Assembly: GCF_045689235.1 (NCBI RefSeq)
Contig: NZ_CP136864.1
Span: forward strand, 744,001 to 808,000
DNA from: Congregibacter variabilis
Lineage (GTDB): Bacteria > Pseudomonadota > Gammaproteobacteria > Pseudomonadales > Halieaceae
Reading direction: 5' to 3'
DNA length: 64,000 nucleotides
This document shows positions 25,510-34,148 of this stretch, in pieces (position 1 is the stretch's first letter; each line of letters begins with the position of its first letter). Under the pieces are notes generated by a model. That model had not been told where the DNA came from. It ran no database searches and was given only the letters and a program-made list of their open reading frames with translations. The position numbers and the translations under genes are program-made.

Positions 25510-26853
25510 TTAACCCTCCTTCTCTATGCGTGTCAGGTTATCCCTAAGGATAGGCCCGTATTCGTACTTCCCTGGGCACACGTATGTGCACAGGGCGAGA
25601 TCTTCTTCATCCAGCTCAAGACATCCCAGGGCCTGCGCACTTTCCGTATCTCCCACAATCAGAGATCGCAGCAACTGCGTTGGCAGAATATCCAGAGGCA
25701 TGATTCGCTCGTAGGCACCAACGGGAACCATCGCTCGCTCGCTACCGTTTGTTGAGGTAGTCATAGGCAATGGCTTGCGTCCAAAAAAGCTGCTCAGATA
25801 AATACCAAGACTTGAATGCTTATTGGCACCCGCTCGCAGGTAGTGCAAAAACTCGCGGTCGCGACCTTCTTCCAAAACACTAATCTGGTTGTGGTAACGG
25901 CCAAGATACGCCGTAGCGCCGGCGACTTTACGACCGCCCAGGACCGACCCCGAAATCAGGCGGTTTTCGCCAGAGGCGACCTGACCTGCGATCAGCGCTT
26001 CCAGATCGGCGCCGATGCGCGTACGCAGCAGGCGAGGATGATCAACTTGGGGGCCAGCCAATGCCACAACACGCTCGGTCCATAGCCGACCATCCAAAAA
26101 CAGTCTACCAATGGCAATGACATCCTGATAATTGACGGTCCACACAGATCGCTCAGCACTGGCGCCAAACAATAGATGAACATGGGTGCCGGGTAGACCT
26201 GCCGGGTGAGGCCCTGCAAACTCCTCCCGTTGAATATTATTCGCGCTTCCGCCGGGAATCTGTGCACCCGGTGCTGTGCACAAGTACACCGGACCTGATG
26301 TTTGGGTGGCAAGGAGATCAAGGCCCAGAGAAAATGCCTCGGACTGCTCGGTGATCACCAGCGATGGATCTGCGGCCAGCGGATGGGTATCCATCGCCGT
26401 AACAAATACCGCAGTGGGCTGATGATCCGGCGCAGGCACAGCGCTGAAGGGACGTGTACGCAATGCTGCCCACTGGCCCGACGCCAATAGCTGCGCACGC
26501 ACCGCTTCGCCGGACAGGTTCTTCGCTTCATCAGTGCTGAAACTGTCAAAAGAGACAGCGTCATCGCCGTCTACATCAATGACCACAGACTGCAGTACGC
26601 GCTTGGCTCCGCGATTAATCGCAGATACAACACCCGATGCCGGAGCCGTGTAGTGAACACCCTCCGTTTTCTTGTAGCTAAATAGAATCTGTCCGCACTG
26701 GACGCGGTCACCAACCTGGATAGCCATGGTCGGTTTCATCCCGACATAGTCACCACCAAGTACGGCAACGGTACGCGCCTGTGGAGCATCATAAATCTTT
26801 TGCTCGGGCGCACCTTCAAGAGGGATATCAAGCCCCCGCGATATTTTGATCAT
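25510..26853 (-). CDS. nqrA: Na+-translocating NADH:quinone oxidoreductase subunit A
   Basis: NqrA is the first gene of the operon and encodes the cytoplasmic subunit linked to quinone reduction. The N-terminus (MIKISRGLDIPLEGAPEQKI) and the following barrel-sandwich segment (GDRVQCGQILFSYKK, GVHYTAPASGVVSAINRG) are diagnostic. Later conserved segments include FFGRKPLPMTTSTNGSERAMVPVGAYERIMPLDILPTQLLRSL, quoted here only as the location around residues 355-398. The length is 447 aa. Its promoter and structured leader lie at 26860-27020. Confidence 0.98.
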   Translation of the reverse strand: MIKISRGLDIPLEGAPEQKIYDAPQARTVAVLGGDYVGMKPTMAIQVGDRVQCGQILFSYKKTEGVHYTAPASGVVSAINRGAKRVLQSVVIDVDGDDAVSFDSFSTDEAKNLSGEAVRAQLLASGQWAALRTRPFSAVPAPDHQPTAVFVTAMDTHPLAADPSLVITEQSEAFSLGLDLLATQTSGPVYLCTAPGAQIPGGSANNIQREEFAGPHPAGLPGTHVHLLFGASAERSVWTVNYQDVIAIGRLFLDGRLWTERVVALAGPQVDHPRLLRTRIGADLEALIAGQVASGENRLISGSVLGGRKVAGATAYLGRYHNQISVLEEGRDREFLHYLRAGANKHSSLGIYLSSFFGRKPLPMTTSTNGSERAMVPVGAYERIMPLDILPTQLLRSLIVGDTESAQALGCLELDEEDLALCTYVCPGKYEYGPILRDNLTRIEKEG

Positions 26854-26890
26854 GTAATCCGCCTGGATTGTCGTTGTGTATCAAGCGAAT

Positions 26891-26940
26891 AGGCCAACAC
26901 TCCTGCAAAGCACATAAAGATCTTTCGCTGGTGTTGGCCT
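26891..26940. repeat. Long inverted repeat in the nqr leader
   Basis: AGGCCAACAC (26891-26900) and GTGTTGGCCT (26931-26940) are perfect 10-bp inverted arms. The 30-base centre contains a second perfect palindrome AAAGATCTTT (26916-26925). It begins 38 bases upstream of the nqrA start. It could be an operator or an RNA hairpin in the untranslated leader. No U-tract follows on the minus strand, so it is not a plain terminator. Confidence 0.5.
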
Positions 26941-26951
26941 TGAATGACTTA

Positions 26952-27014
26952 CCGACTCGCTTCGCTCCCCCGACGAGCCGGCTTCAGGCCGCCGGCATTA
27001 TAGCGAAGCGTCGG
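26952..27014 (-). promoter_or_regulatory. Structured nqr promoter region with TATAAT
   Basis: A perfect -10 TATAAT lies at 27002-26997 (minus). The best -35 at standard spacing is poor (AGCGGG). The surrounding bases form a large inverted repeat: CGCTTCGCT (26958-26966) with AGCGAAGCG (27002-27010), extended by CCGA/TCGG outside, and a GCCGGC/GCCGGC hairpin inside. The -10 sits in the right arm. This could serve as an activator-dependent nqr promoter or combine the gap terminator with the promoter. Confidence 0.4.
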
Positions 27015-27082
27015 GCACTCCCGCTACTCAAGTAGGCGTCTATTTATCACTGTCGCATGCGAAAACTTGCGGCAGAAATATG

Positions 27083-28552
27083 CTAGGCCTGCTTGGGGTA
27101 GACCGCGTAATTAACCCCTGCCATGCGCTCCATGACTCGATAGACCTGACAGCTGTAGCCAAATTCGTTGTCATACCACAGGTACATAACCGCCTGATTG
27201 CCACTTACGATCGTCGCTTGCGCGTCGTAAACACAGGCCGTTCGCGATCCGACAAAGTCCGAGGAGACCACTTCCGGAGAGTTTGAGTAGTCAATTTGAC
27301 GACGCATTGTCGAATGCAGCGCCATATGTCGCATGTATTCGTTAAGTGTCTCTACGTCCGTTTCATCCCTCAGGGTGAGATTCAGAATGGCCATGGAAAC
27401 GTTAGGTGTGGGCACGCGAATCGCATTGCCGGTGAGCTTGCCGGAGAGCTGAGGAAGGACTTTTGCCACCGCCTTGGCTGCACCAGTCTCAGTAATCACC
27501 ATGTTTAAGGGCGCACTACGGCCTCGACGATCGGCCTTGTGGTAGTTGTCGATCAGGTTTTGGTCGTTGGTATACGCGTGCACAGTCTCTACATGACCAT
27601 GCAGGATACCGAACTTGTCATCGATAGCCTTCAGGGGCGGAACAATCGCATTTGTGGTGCACGACGCTGCCGAAATAATGCGGTCATCAGCAGCAATATC
27701 GTCATTGTTAATGCCGGCAACGATGTTTTTGATATCACCCTTGCCCGGGGCCGTGAGAATAACCTTCGCGGCACCTTTGGACTTCAGGTGCTGAGACAAG
27801 CCTTCTTCATCGCGCCACACACCGGTGTTATCAATAATGATTGCATTGTCGATACCGTAATCCGTGTAATCAATGCTGTCGGGCGAGCTGGCGTAGATAA
27901 CCCGCACCTCGTTGCCATTGGCTACAAAGCTTTGACGCTCTTCATCGACGCGAATGGTGCCATTGAAAGCTCCATGGACAGAGTCCCTGCGCAGTAAACT
28001 GGCGCGCTTTTCCAGATCGTTAGGGGCACTACCTTTACGCACCACGATCGCACGCAGGCGGAACGCTTCGCCACCGGCGGCCTTGTCAATCAGAATTCTA
28101 GCTACCAGTCGCCCGATACGACCGAAACCGTACAGCACGACGTCCACAGGCTGTTGCGCTGGCGTGGCCTCGCCCTCAATGAGATGAGCCAGTTGCTCCT
28201 TTACATACTCTTCGACACTGAGACCCTCACCGTGGTTCTTGTCGTAGTAATTCACTGCGAGACGACCTACATCAATATGCGCAGGCCCCAGGTTCATCGC
28301 ACTCATGGCTGTGAGCACCGGGTGAGTTTCTCGCTCTGACAGCTCATTGCCTTCGACCTGACGCACATAGCGATGCGTCTTCATCAAATCAAGAACTGAA
28401 GTATTCACCAGCGATTTGTCGTAGCAAAAACACTTAACGTTCTTCTCGCGTGCGAGACGACCTACCAGGGGAATGATGTCCTCTGCGAGGGCTTCACGCT
28501 CTTTCCAATCTTTAAAATAGTCGTCTGGGCGGGGTCGTTTGCGGTCCGTCAC
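27083..28552 (-). CDS. gap: Glyceraldehyde-3-phosphate dehydrogenase, long form (489 aa)
   Basis: The catalytic part is a normal phosphorylating GAPDH: Rossmann motif YGFGRIGRLVARI (141-153), catalytic cysteine C298 in SAASCTTN and HAYTNDQNLID. In front of it is a helical extension of about 135 residues (from MTDRKRPRPDDYFKDWKERE) that ordinary 330-aa GAPDHs lack. The same long form is known in Pseudomonas and marine gammaproteobacteria, there also between mfd and nqr. A GTG start with AAGGA upstream is used. The physiological direction is unknown; the extension may control oligomerisation. Confidence 0.92.
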   Translation of the reverse strand: MTDRKRPRPDDYFKDWKEREALAEDIIPLVGRLAREKNVKCFCYDKSLVNTSVLDLMKTHRYVRQVEGNELSERETHPVLTAMSAMNLGPAHIDVGRLAVNYYDKNHGEGLSVEEYVKEQLAHLIEGEATPAQQPVDVVLYGFGRIGRLVARILIDKAAGGEAFRLRAIVVRKGSAPNDLEKRASLLRRDSVHGAFNGTIRVDEERQSFVANGNEVRVIYASSPDSIDYTDYGIDNAIIIDNTGVWRDEEGLSQHLKSKGAAKVILTAPGKGDIKNIVAGINNDDIAADDRIISAASCTTNAIVPPLKAIDDKFGILHGHVETVHAYTNDQNLIDNYHKADRRGRSAPLNMVITETGAAKAVAKVLPQLSGKLTGNAIRVPTPNVSMAILNLTLRDETDVETLNEYMRHMALHSTMRRQIDYSNSPEVVSSDFVGSRTACVYDAQATIVSGNQAVMYLWYDNEFGYSCQVYRVMERMAGVNYAVYPKQA

Positions 28553-28605
28553 GGAAAATGTCCTTTTGTGGCGCGCTAGTGGCGAGGTAACACTTGGTGG
28601 CGCGC

Positions 28606-28634
28606 ATTATCCTCGGCCATCCGCCTGCTCGCAA
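28606..28634 (-). promoter_or_regulatory. gap promoter
   Basis: On the minus strand TTGCGA (28634-28629), a 17-base spacer and GATAAT (28611-28606) make a good sigma-70 site, giving a leader of about 45 bases before the GTG start of gap. It faces away from the mfd promoter 28 bases to the right. Confidence 0.65.
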
Positions 28635-28661
28635 CATGACAAATGTTGAGTTGCTCACAGT

Positions 28662-28691
28662 TTGGAACCCCGGGCCACCTCGCTCTACAAT
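28662..28691 (+). promoter_or_regulatory. mfd promoter
   Basis: TTGGAA (28662-28667), an 18-base spacer and TACAAT (28686-28691) precede the mfd ATG at 28726 by 34 bases. It diverges from the gap promoter. Confidence 0.6.
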
Positions 28692-28725
28692 AGCGACCCT
28701 TTCCGCGCAGAATCGCCCCATTCCT

Positions 28726-31700
28726 ATGCTGTTCGCTCCATTGCTGGACAAATGTCCCTGGCCCACCAAGACCGGCAGCCGTACCGCTATCGGCCCTTTT
28801 TTCGGTAGCACCGCATCGCTGTGCATTGCGGAGCTTGCGACCGAGGAGCGATTACTCGTCGTTTTCACGGAAGATACCGCCCAAACGCAAATGCTGGCCC
28901 GAGAATTACCGTTCTTTTTGTCGCCAGACTGCGAGATATTGCAGCTTCCCGATTGGGAAACCCTGCCCTACGATAACTTTTCACCGCACCAGGACATCGT
29001 GTCCGAGCGATTGAGGACCCTGCACCGCCTGCCTCACGCGCGCCGGGGGGTGCTTTTACTCCCGGTTCCAGCACTGATGCAGCGCCTGCCGCCGCGCCAC
29101 TATATCGAAGCCAACAGCCTGCTTTTAAAAGAAGGCCAATCTTTGGACATAGAAGCTCTTAGAGCTGCCTTATCCAAGAATGGCTACCGCGCGGTGGATA
29201 CGGTTTATGAGCACGGGGAGTTTGCTGTGCGTGGCTCGCTCATGGACATCTACCCGATGGGCAGTAAATTGCCCCTGCGCATTGACTTACTCGATGACGA
29301 GATTGATTCGCTGCGGTGCTTTGATCCGGAGACCCAGCGCACCGTCGAGAAGCTGCCCAGTGTCGACTTGCTGCCGGCCCGGGAGTTCCCTCTGGACAAG
29401 CCGGGCATCAAGGCCTTCCAGCAGCGTTGGTACGCCCGATTTGATGTTGACCACGACCAGTGCCCCATATTTACAGAGCTCAGTGAAGGTCGCGCCCCTG
29501 GTGGCGCGGAGTATTACCTGCCACTGTTTTTTGATGCCTGCGAATCCCTGCTGGACTACCTTCCGAAAAATGCGGCCCTGCTCACGCTGGGCGATCACTA
29601 CAGCGCCGCCAGCCGATTCTGGGATGAGGCATCGCGACGCTTTACCGATTACGGCGTCGATCCACGCCGGCCGCTATTGTCTCCCGGTGAACTGTTTACA
29701 CCTGTTGAGGAGCTTTTTCAGAAGCTCGGCGAGCATGCTGTCCTTGAATTGCGACAAACCGCTGAAGCGCCCGCTCACATCAAGACTGACATTGAACCAC
29801 CACCACAACTTCTTGGCGGTGAAAACGAAAGCGGACTCGCAACCCGTCTCAAGACCCTGCTCCAGGGCCACAGCGGACCTGTAGTGTTGTGTGCAGAAAC
29901 AGAAGGACGCAGGGAAATTCTACTGGAATCCCTGGATACGCCACCTCAGGAAGTTGCAAGTTGGGCTGAATTTCTTGCGTCCGGCTCGCAGTTTTCTCTG
30001 GCAGTGGCGCCTATCGATCGCGGCATCAACCTCGGGCCCACCGGGCCAATGCTGATAACCGAAACCCAACTGTTTGGAGAACGCGTGGCGCAGCGTCGTC
30101 GCCGTCGTGGCCGGGACTCCCAGGACCCGGAAGCGATTTTCCGAGACCTGAACGAACTCAGGCAGGGTGCTCCCGTTGTTCATGCTGAACACGGTATCGG
30201 TCGCTATGTGGGTCTAACGCACCTTGAAGTGGATGGTGCGGCTGCTGAATTTCTAACGCTGGAATACGCGGATCAATCAAAGCTTTATGTGCCCGTCGCT
30301 TCACTGCAGCTCATCAGCCGCTATGCTGGCAGTGATCCCGAGCACGCCCCGCTCCATCGCCTCGGATCCGAGCAGTGGGACAAAGCCCAGCGCAAGGCAC
30401 GGGAGAAGGCCAACGACGTGGCGGCACAGCTGCTTGAAGTCTACGCACGCCGGGAGGCACGCCAGGGTGTCCAGTTTGACAACCCGCAAGAGGACTATGA
30501 ACGCTTCGCCGCGGGCTTCCCCTTCGAAGAAACACCGGATCAAGCTGCTGCTATCGAAGCGGTAGAACAGGATATGTGTGCCTCCGGAGTAATGGATCGC
30601 CTGGTCTGCGGGGATGTGGGCTTTGGTAAAACAGAAGTCGCCATGCGCGCAGCGTTTATTGCCACTGCCAATCAGCGTCAGGTTGCAGTATTGGTCCCCA
30701 CAACGCTTCTGGCCCAGCAGCACTACAATTCCTTTCGCGACAGGTTTGCCAATTGGCCGGTGAAAATAGAGGTCATCTCGCGCTTTAAATCCACCTCGGA
30801 CACCAAAGACGTCGTCAAGCGCCTGACCAACGGTGATGTCGATATTCTCATTGGCACACACAAGCTCATACAGAGCGATATCAAGTTTGCCGATCTGGGC
30901 CTCCTCATTATTGACGAGGAACATCGCTTTGGCGTGCGCCAAAAAGACAGCATCAAGGCCCTTCGAGCGGAGGTAGATATTCTGACGCTCACTGCAACAC
31001 CTATCCCGCGCACGCTAAACATGGCTTTGGGCGGCATGCGTGATTTATCGATCATTGCGACGCCCCCGGCCAGAAGACTTTCCATCAAAACCTTTGTGCG
31101 GCAGCAGGATCATGGCCTGATAAAAGAGGCTGTACTTCGCGAAACGCTGCGTGGCGGACAGGTGTTCTACGTTCACAATGAAGTGAGAACCATCGAACAA
31201 CGGGCCGCGGCCCTGCGGGAACTCCTTCCGGACCTGAGCATAGTCATTGCTCATGGCCAGATGCATGAGACCCAGCTCGAAAGGGTGATGTCCGATTTTT
31301 ATCACCAGCGGCATCATATTTTGATTTGTACGACAATCATCGAAACCGGCATCGACATACCCAACGCGAACACCATCATCATTGACAGGGCCGACAAATT
31401 TGGCCTGGCCCAACTGCACCAGTTGCGGGGACGCGTGGGCCGATCTCACCATCAGGCCTATGCCTATCTGCTGTGCCCACCGGCGTCGGCAATGACCAAG
31501 GATGCCAGCAAGCGGCTTGAAGCCATCGAGGCCGCAGGCGATCTCGGCGCGGGCTATCAGCTGGCAACACATGACCTTGAGATTCGCGGCGCCGGGGAAT
31601 TATTGGGCGATGAGCAAAGCGGGCAAATTCAAAGCGTCGGCTTTGCCATGTACTCCCAGTTACTGCGTCAGGCGGTAGAAGCATTGCGTCGCGGCGACAT

Positions 31701-32184
31701 TCCAGACATCGACGCACCGCTGCAGGCCATTACCGAAGTCAACCTTCATGCCCCTGCACTCATTCCGGATGACTATCTTCCGGATCCCAATATGCGTCTA
31801 ATTCTCTACAAGCGCATCGCGGCTTGCGAAAATGATCTGGCGCTGCGAGAGATGCAGGTAGAGATGATCGATCGTTTTGGGCTGCTGCCGCCACCGGTAA
31901 AAGGCTTGTTCAGTGCCAGTTCCCTGCGACTACTTGCCCAGCGATGTGGTATCAAGGCTCTGGAGCTTGGTGAGGCAGGAGGACATATCGACTTTATGGA
32001 TAATACCAATGTGGATCCCTTACAACTCGTGACACTGGTGCAGGAACAGCCGCTTAACTACAAGCTTGCCGGTCCCACCCGCCTGCGCATCGAACGCGCG
32101 CTTCCAGACCTCAAAGTTCGAGAAGAGCTTGCTAAAGAACTGCTCCAGCGACTTGCAGGAGATCTACTTGATGATGCTGCATAA
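28726..32184 (+). CDS. mfd: Transcription-repair coupling factor
   Basis: Mfd removes RNA polymerase stalled at lesions and recruits UvrA. The start is set at the ATG at 28726 (MLFAPLLDK), downstream of the promoter; the longer reading would begin upstream of the -35. Visible parts are the UvrB-like N-terminal domain (QLPDWETLPYDNFSPHQDIVSERL), the RNA polymerase-interacting domain (about 490-560, VVHAEHGIGRYVGLT), and the helicase core with Walker A VCGDVGFGKTE, the DEEH box IIDEEHRFG, TATPIPRTL and the TRG region (GRVGRSHHQAYAYLL). The length of 1152 aa is normal. Confidence 0.98.
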   Translation: MLFAPLLDKCPWPTKTGSRTAIGPFFGSTASLCIAELATEERLLVVFTEDTAQTQMLARELPFFLSPDCEILQLPDWETLPYDNFSPHQDIVSERLRTLHRLPHARRGVLLLPVPALMQRLPPRHYIEANSLLLKEGQSLDIEALRAALSKNGYRAVDTVYEHGEFAVRGSLMDIYPMGSKLPLRIDLLDDEIDSLRCFDPETQRTVEKLPSVDLLPAREFPLDKPGIKAFQQRWYARFDVDHDQCPIFTELSEGRAPGGAEYYLPLFFDACESLLDYLPKNAALLTLGDHYSAASRFWDEASRRFTDYGVDPRRPLLSPGELFTPVEELFQKLGEHAVLELRQTAEAPAHIKTDIEPPPQLLGGENESGLATRLKTLLQGHSGPVVLCAETEGRREILLESLDTPPQEVASWAEFLASGSQFSLAVAPIDRGINLGPTGPMLITETQLFGERVAQRRRRRGRDSQDPEAIFRDLNELRQGAPVVHAEHGIGRYVGLTHLEVDGAAAEFLTLEYADQSKLYVPVASLQLISRYAGSDPEHAPLHRLGSEQWDKAQRKAREKANDVAAQLLEVYARREARQGVQFDNPQEDYERFAAGFPFEETPDQAAAIEAVEQDMCASGVMDRLVCGDVGFGKTEVAMRAAFIATANQRQVAVLVPTTLLAQQHYNSFRDRFANWPVKIEVISRFKSTSDTKDVVKRLTNGDVDILIGTHKLIQSDIKFADLGLLIIDEEHRFGVRQKDSIKALRAEVDILTLTATPIPRTLNMALGGMRDLSIIATPPARRLSIKTFVRQQDHGLIKEAVLRETLRGGQVFYVHNEVRTIEQRAAALRELLPDLSIVIAHGQMHETQLERVMSDFYHQRHHILICTTIIETGIDIPNANTIIIDRADKFGLAQLHQLRGRVGRSHHQAYAYLLCPPASAMTKDASKRLEAIEAAGDLGAGYQLATHDLEIRGAGELLGDEQSGQIQSVGFAMYSQLLRQAVEALRRGDIPDIDAPLQAITEVNLHAPALIPDDYLPDPNMRLILYKRIAACENDLALREMQVEMIDRFGLLPPPVKGLFSASSLRLLAQRCGIKALELGEAGGHIDFMDNTNVDPLQLVTLVQEQPLNYKLAGPTRLRIERALPDLKVREELAKELLQRLAGDLLDDAA

Positions 32185-33394
32185 GATCCCATCGCTGCCC
32201 TTGCGATCCTTTGCCGGGCTTTATCTGAGCCTCTTTGCTGTGGCCACGCAGGCGGAAGTTCCCGAAGACTTAGCCGAGAACTGGTATCGCACCGAGGTTT
32301 TGATTTTTGTTCGTGAAGACGCAGACAGCCGTTTTGCAGAACAGTGGGATCCTCTTCCTACGTTGGAATACCCAAGACAACATCGCTATTTGCTTGACCC
32401 TGCCGTTGCGGATCGTCGCCTGCAGGAGAGTCAGTCGTATGCCAGCACAATCGACAGCCGGGGCATTCAGACCTTAATTGTCCCCGCCCCCATAGAAGAG
32501 GTGTTAGATCACTCCCGACCCGATGCGCTCACAACGCCTCCAGACGACCTGGATATCTTGATTGCTGCAGAGGACGAAACCGATCTGACTGCGATGGCGA
32601 ATCTGCAGCCTTCGCAGGATCCCAACAATCCCCAGCTGGATCCCAATAGTCCGGAGCTTGATCTGGACAGCCCGGTCATTGCCCTGCCCTACGAGCTACT
32701 CGATGACGAGCAGCTTGAATTTCGAACTCAGGCTCGCAGCCTGCGCCGCCAGGGAAATCAAGTCCTGTTCCACGGAAGCTGGTGGGCAATGCTTGATGAG
32801 GCAGATCAGACACCGGCGTTGATTATGGATCGCTCGGGAGATATGGATAGCCTCGACTGGCCGGCGTTGCAGGGCAGCCTGCAAGTTTACCGCTCACGCT
32901 ACCTGCACATCGTTTTGGACCTGTGGCTTAACACTCAAGGCGAATACCTGCCTGAAGGCTGGCAGATCGCCCCACCACCGCTGCCTCCGACTTCGTTACG
33001 GGCGCAGACCCTGAGCGGCAGCACTATCAATCCCTGGGCGCCAGCCACGAGTATCGATGATCTATTCGGCGAAGTGCCAATGCCCGACGATATCGAATCG
33101 CCCCCAAGCTCAGACTCACCAGATGGCTCTGATATAGCTTTGGATGAAGATGACGACAGCGCTACCGCGTACCCATGGCGCCACGCCATCGTGCACCGCC
33201 AAAGCCGACGCATGCGCTCCAAAGAAATTCACTACCTGGATCACCCTGTTATTGGCGTCATTGTAAAGGTGACGCCCCTGAGTGAAGAGGCATTACCGTT
33301 GCTGGCGCCAGCGGAACGAGAGTTTCGTGCGCGCCATGCACTGCCTATAGAGTTGTTGCCCGCTGACCCGGACGTTGAAGACGAAACGCCCTAG
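32171..33394 (+). CDS. csiV: CsiV-family periplasmic protein
   Basis: CsiV (cell shape integrity Vibrio) is an outer-membrane-associated partner linked to penicillin-binding protein activation by D-amino-acid-insensitive pathways; homologues follow mfd in many gammaproteobacteria. The ATG at 32171 overlaps the mfd end by 14 bases and has GGAG 10 bases upstream. A signal peptide (LRSFAGLYLSLFAVATQA) precedes the NWYRTEVLIFVRE motif. The middle has a Pro/Asp-rich repeat-like linker (NNPQLDPNSPELDLDSP), and a second acidic linker precedes the C-terminal YLDHPVIGVIVKVTP. The family name rests on context and the N-terminal motif. Confidence 0.8.
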   Translation: MMLHKIPSLPLRSFAGLYLSLFAVATQAEVPEDLAENWYRTEVLIFVREDADSRFAEQWDPLPTLEYPRQHRYLLDPAVADRRLQESQSYASTIDSRGIQTLIVPAPIEEVLDHSRPDALTTPPDDLDILIAAEDETDLTAMANLQPSQDPNNPQLDPNSPELDLDSPVIALPYELLDDEQLEFRTQARSLRRQGNQVLFHGSWWAMLDEADQTPALIMDRSGDMDSLDWPALQGSLQVYRSRYLHIVLDLWLNTQGEYLPEGWQIAPPPLPPTSLRAQTLSGSTINPWAPATSIDDLFGEVPMPDDIESPPSSDSPDGSDIALDEDDDSATAYPWRHAIVHRQSRRMRSKEIHYLDHPVIGVIVKVTPLSEEALPLLAPAEREFRARHALPIELLPADPDVEDETP

Positions 33395-33399
33395 GCGTT
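33385..33399. terminator. Hairpin between convergent csiV and mtnP
   Basis: AACGCC-CTA-GGCGTT is a perfect 6-bp hairpin spanning the csiV stop codon, 4 bases from the end of the convergent gene. No U-tract follows on either side, so any terminator activity would be weak. Confidence 0.25.
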
Positions 33400-34148
33400 C
33401 ACAGCCCGGATTGCTGCTCCAGGAATGCTTTTAGCAAGGCACCGAAAAGCGCTGTTTCCTGCAGCAGTGTCTGGCGAATGTCGTCCATAGAGATAGGCTT
33501 CTCACTCACACCCGCGGCGGCGTTTACGACCATACAAACGGCGGCATAAGGTATCGCAAGCTCTCTGGCCAAAGCCGCTTCGGGCATACCGGTCATTCCC
33601 AATAAGTCGCAACCATCGTTGGCAAAACGCCGCACCTCGGCTGCACTCTCAAGGCGGGGCCCTTGAACCACACCCAGCACCGCGGTAGCTACATGGGGGA
33701 GTCCCACAGCTAGCGCTGCACCAAGGATCTCGTCGCGAAGTTCACCGTCGTAAGGATGGGTGAAATCCACATGCAGCAGTTCGCCGCTACTGCCGTCATC
33801 AAAACTATGTTCGCGACCCCAGGTGTAATCAATCAGTTGGTGGGGCACAACAAGCTTTCCGGGGACCATCCCGGCATTAATCGCTCCGACGGCATTCGCA
33901 GCCAGAATCCTCTCTGCCCCCAACTCACGAAGGGCCCAGATATTCGCGCGGTAATTTACCAAATGCGGAGGGATGGGCTGCGCTCTGCCGCCATGACGGT
34001 GCAGAAAAAGCAATTTACGACCACCGTAAACCCCCTCCTCGATCGCCATGGAGGGCTGACCATAAGGTGTATCCACCGCATGCGATGCGAGCACTTCCAA
34101 TCCAGCAAGGGTATTGAGCCCAGTGCCACCGATAATGGCCAGACTCAT
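33399..34148 (-). CDS. S-methyl-5'-thioinosine phosphorylase
   Basis: This is a purine nucleoside phosphorylase-family (MTAP-like) enzyme. The N-terminal AIIGGTGLNTL phosphate loop, FLHRHGG, HLVNYRANIWAL, GPRLESAAEVRRF and LLGMTGMPEAALARELAIPYA are visible. At the base-recognition site VVNAAAG carries Asn where methylthioadenosine phosphorylases have Asp. Asn favours 6-oxopurines, which fits the methylthioinosine enzyme known next to mfd/csiV in Pseudomonas. The pathway is methylthioadenosine salvage through deamination. It overlaps mscS by 4 bases. Confidence 0.85.
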   Translation of the reverse strand: MSLAIIGGTGLNTLAGLEVLASHAVDTPYGQPSMAIEEGVYGGRKLLFLHRHGGRAQPIPPHLVNYRANIWALRELGAERILAANAVGAINAGMVPGKLVVPHQLIDYTWGREHSFDDGSSGELLHVDFTHPYDGELRDEILGAALAVGLPHVATAVLGVVQGPRLESAAEVRRFANDGCDLLGMTGMPEAALARELAIPYAAVCMVVNAAAGVSEKPISMDDIRQTLLQETALFGALLKAFLEQQSGL

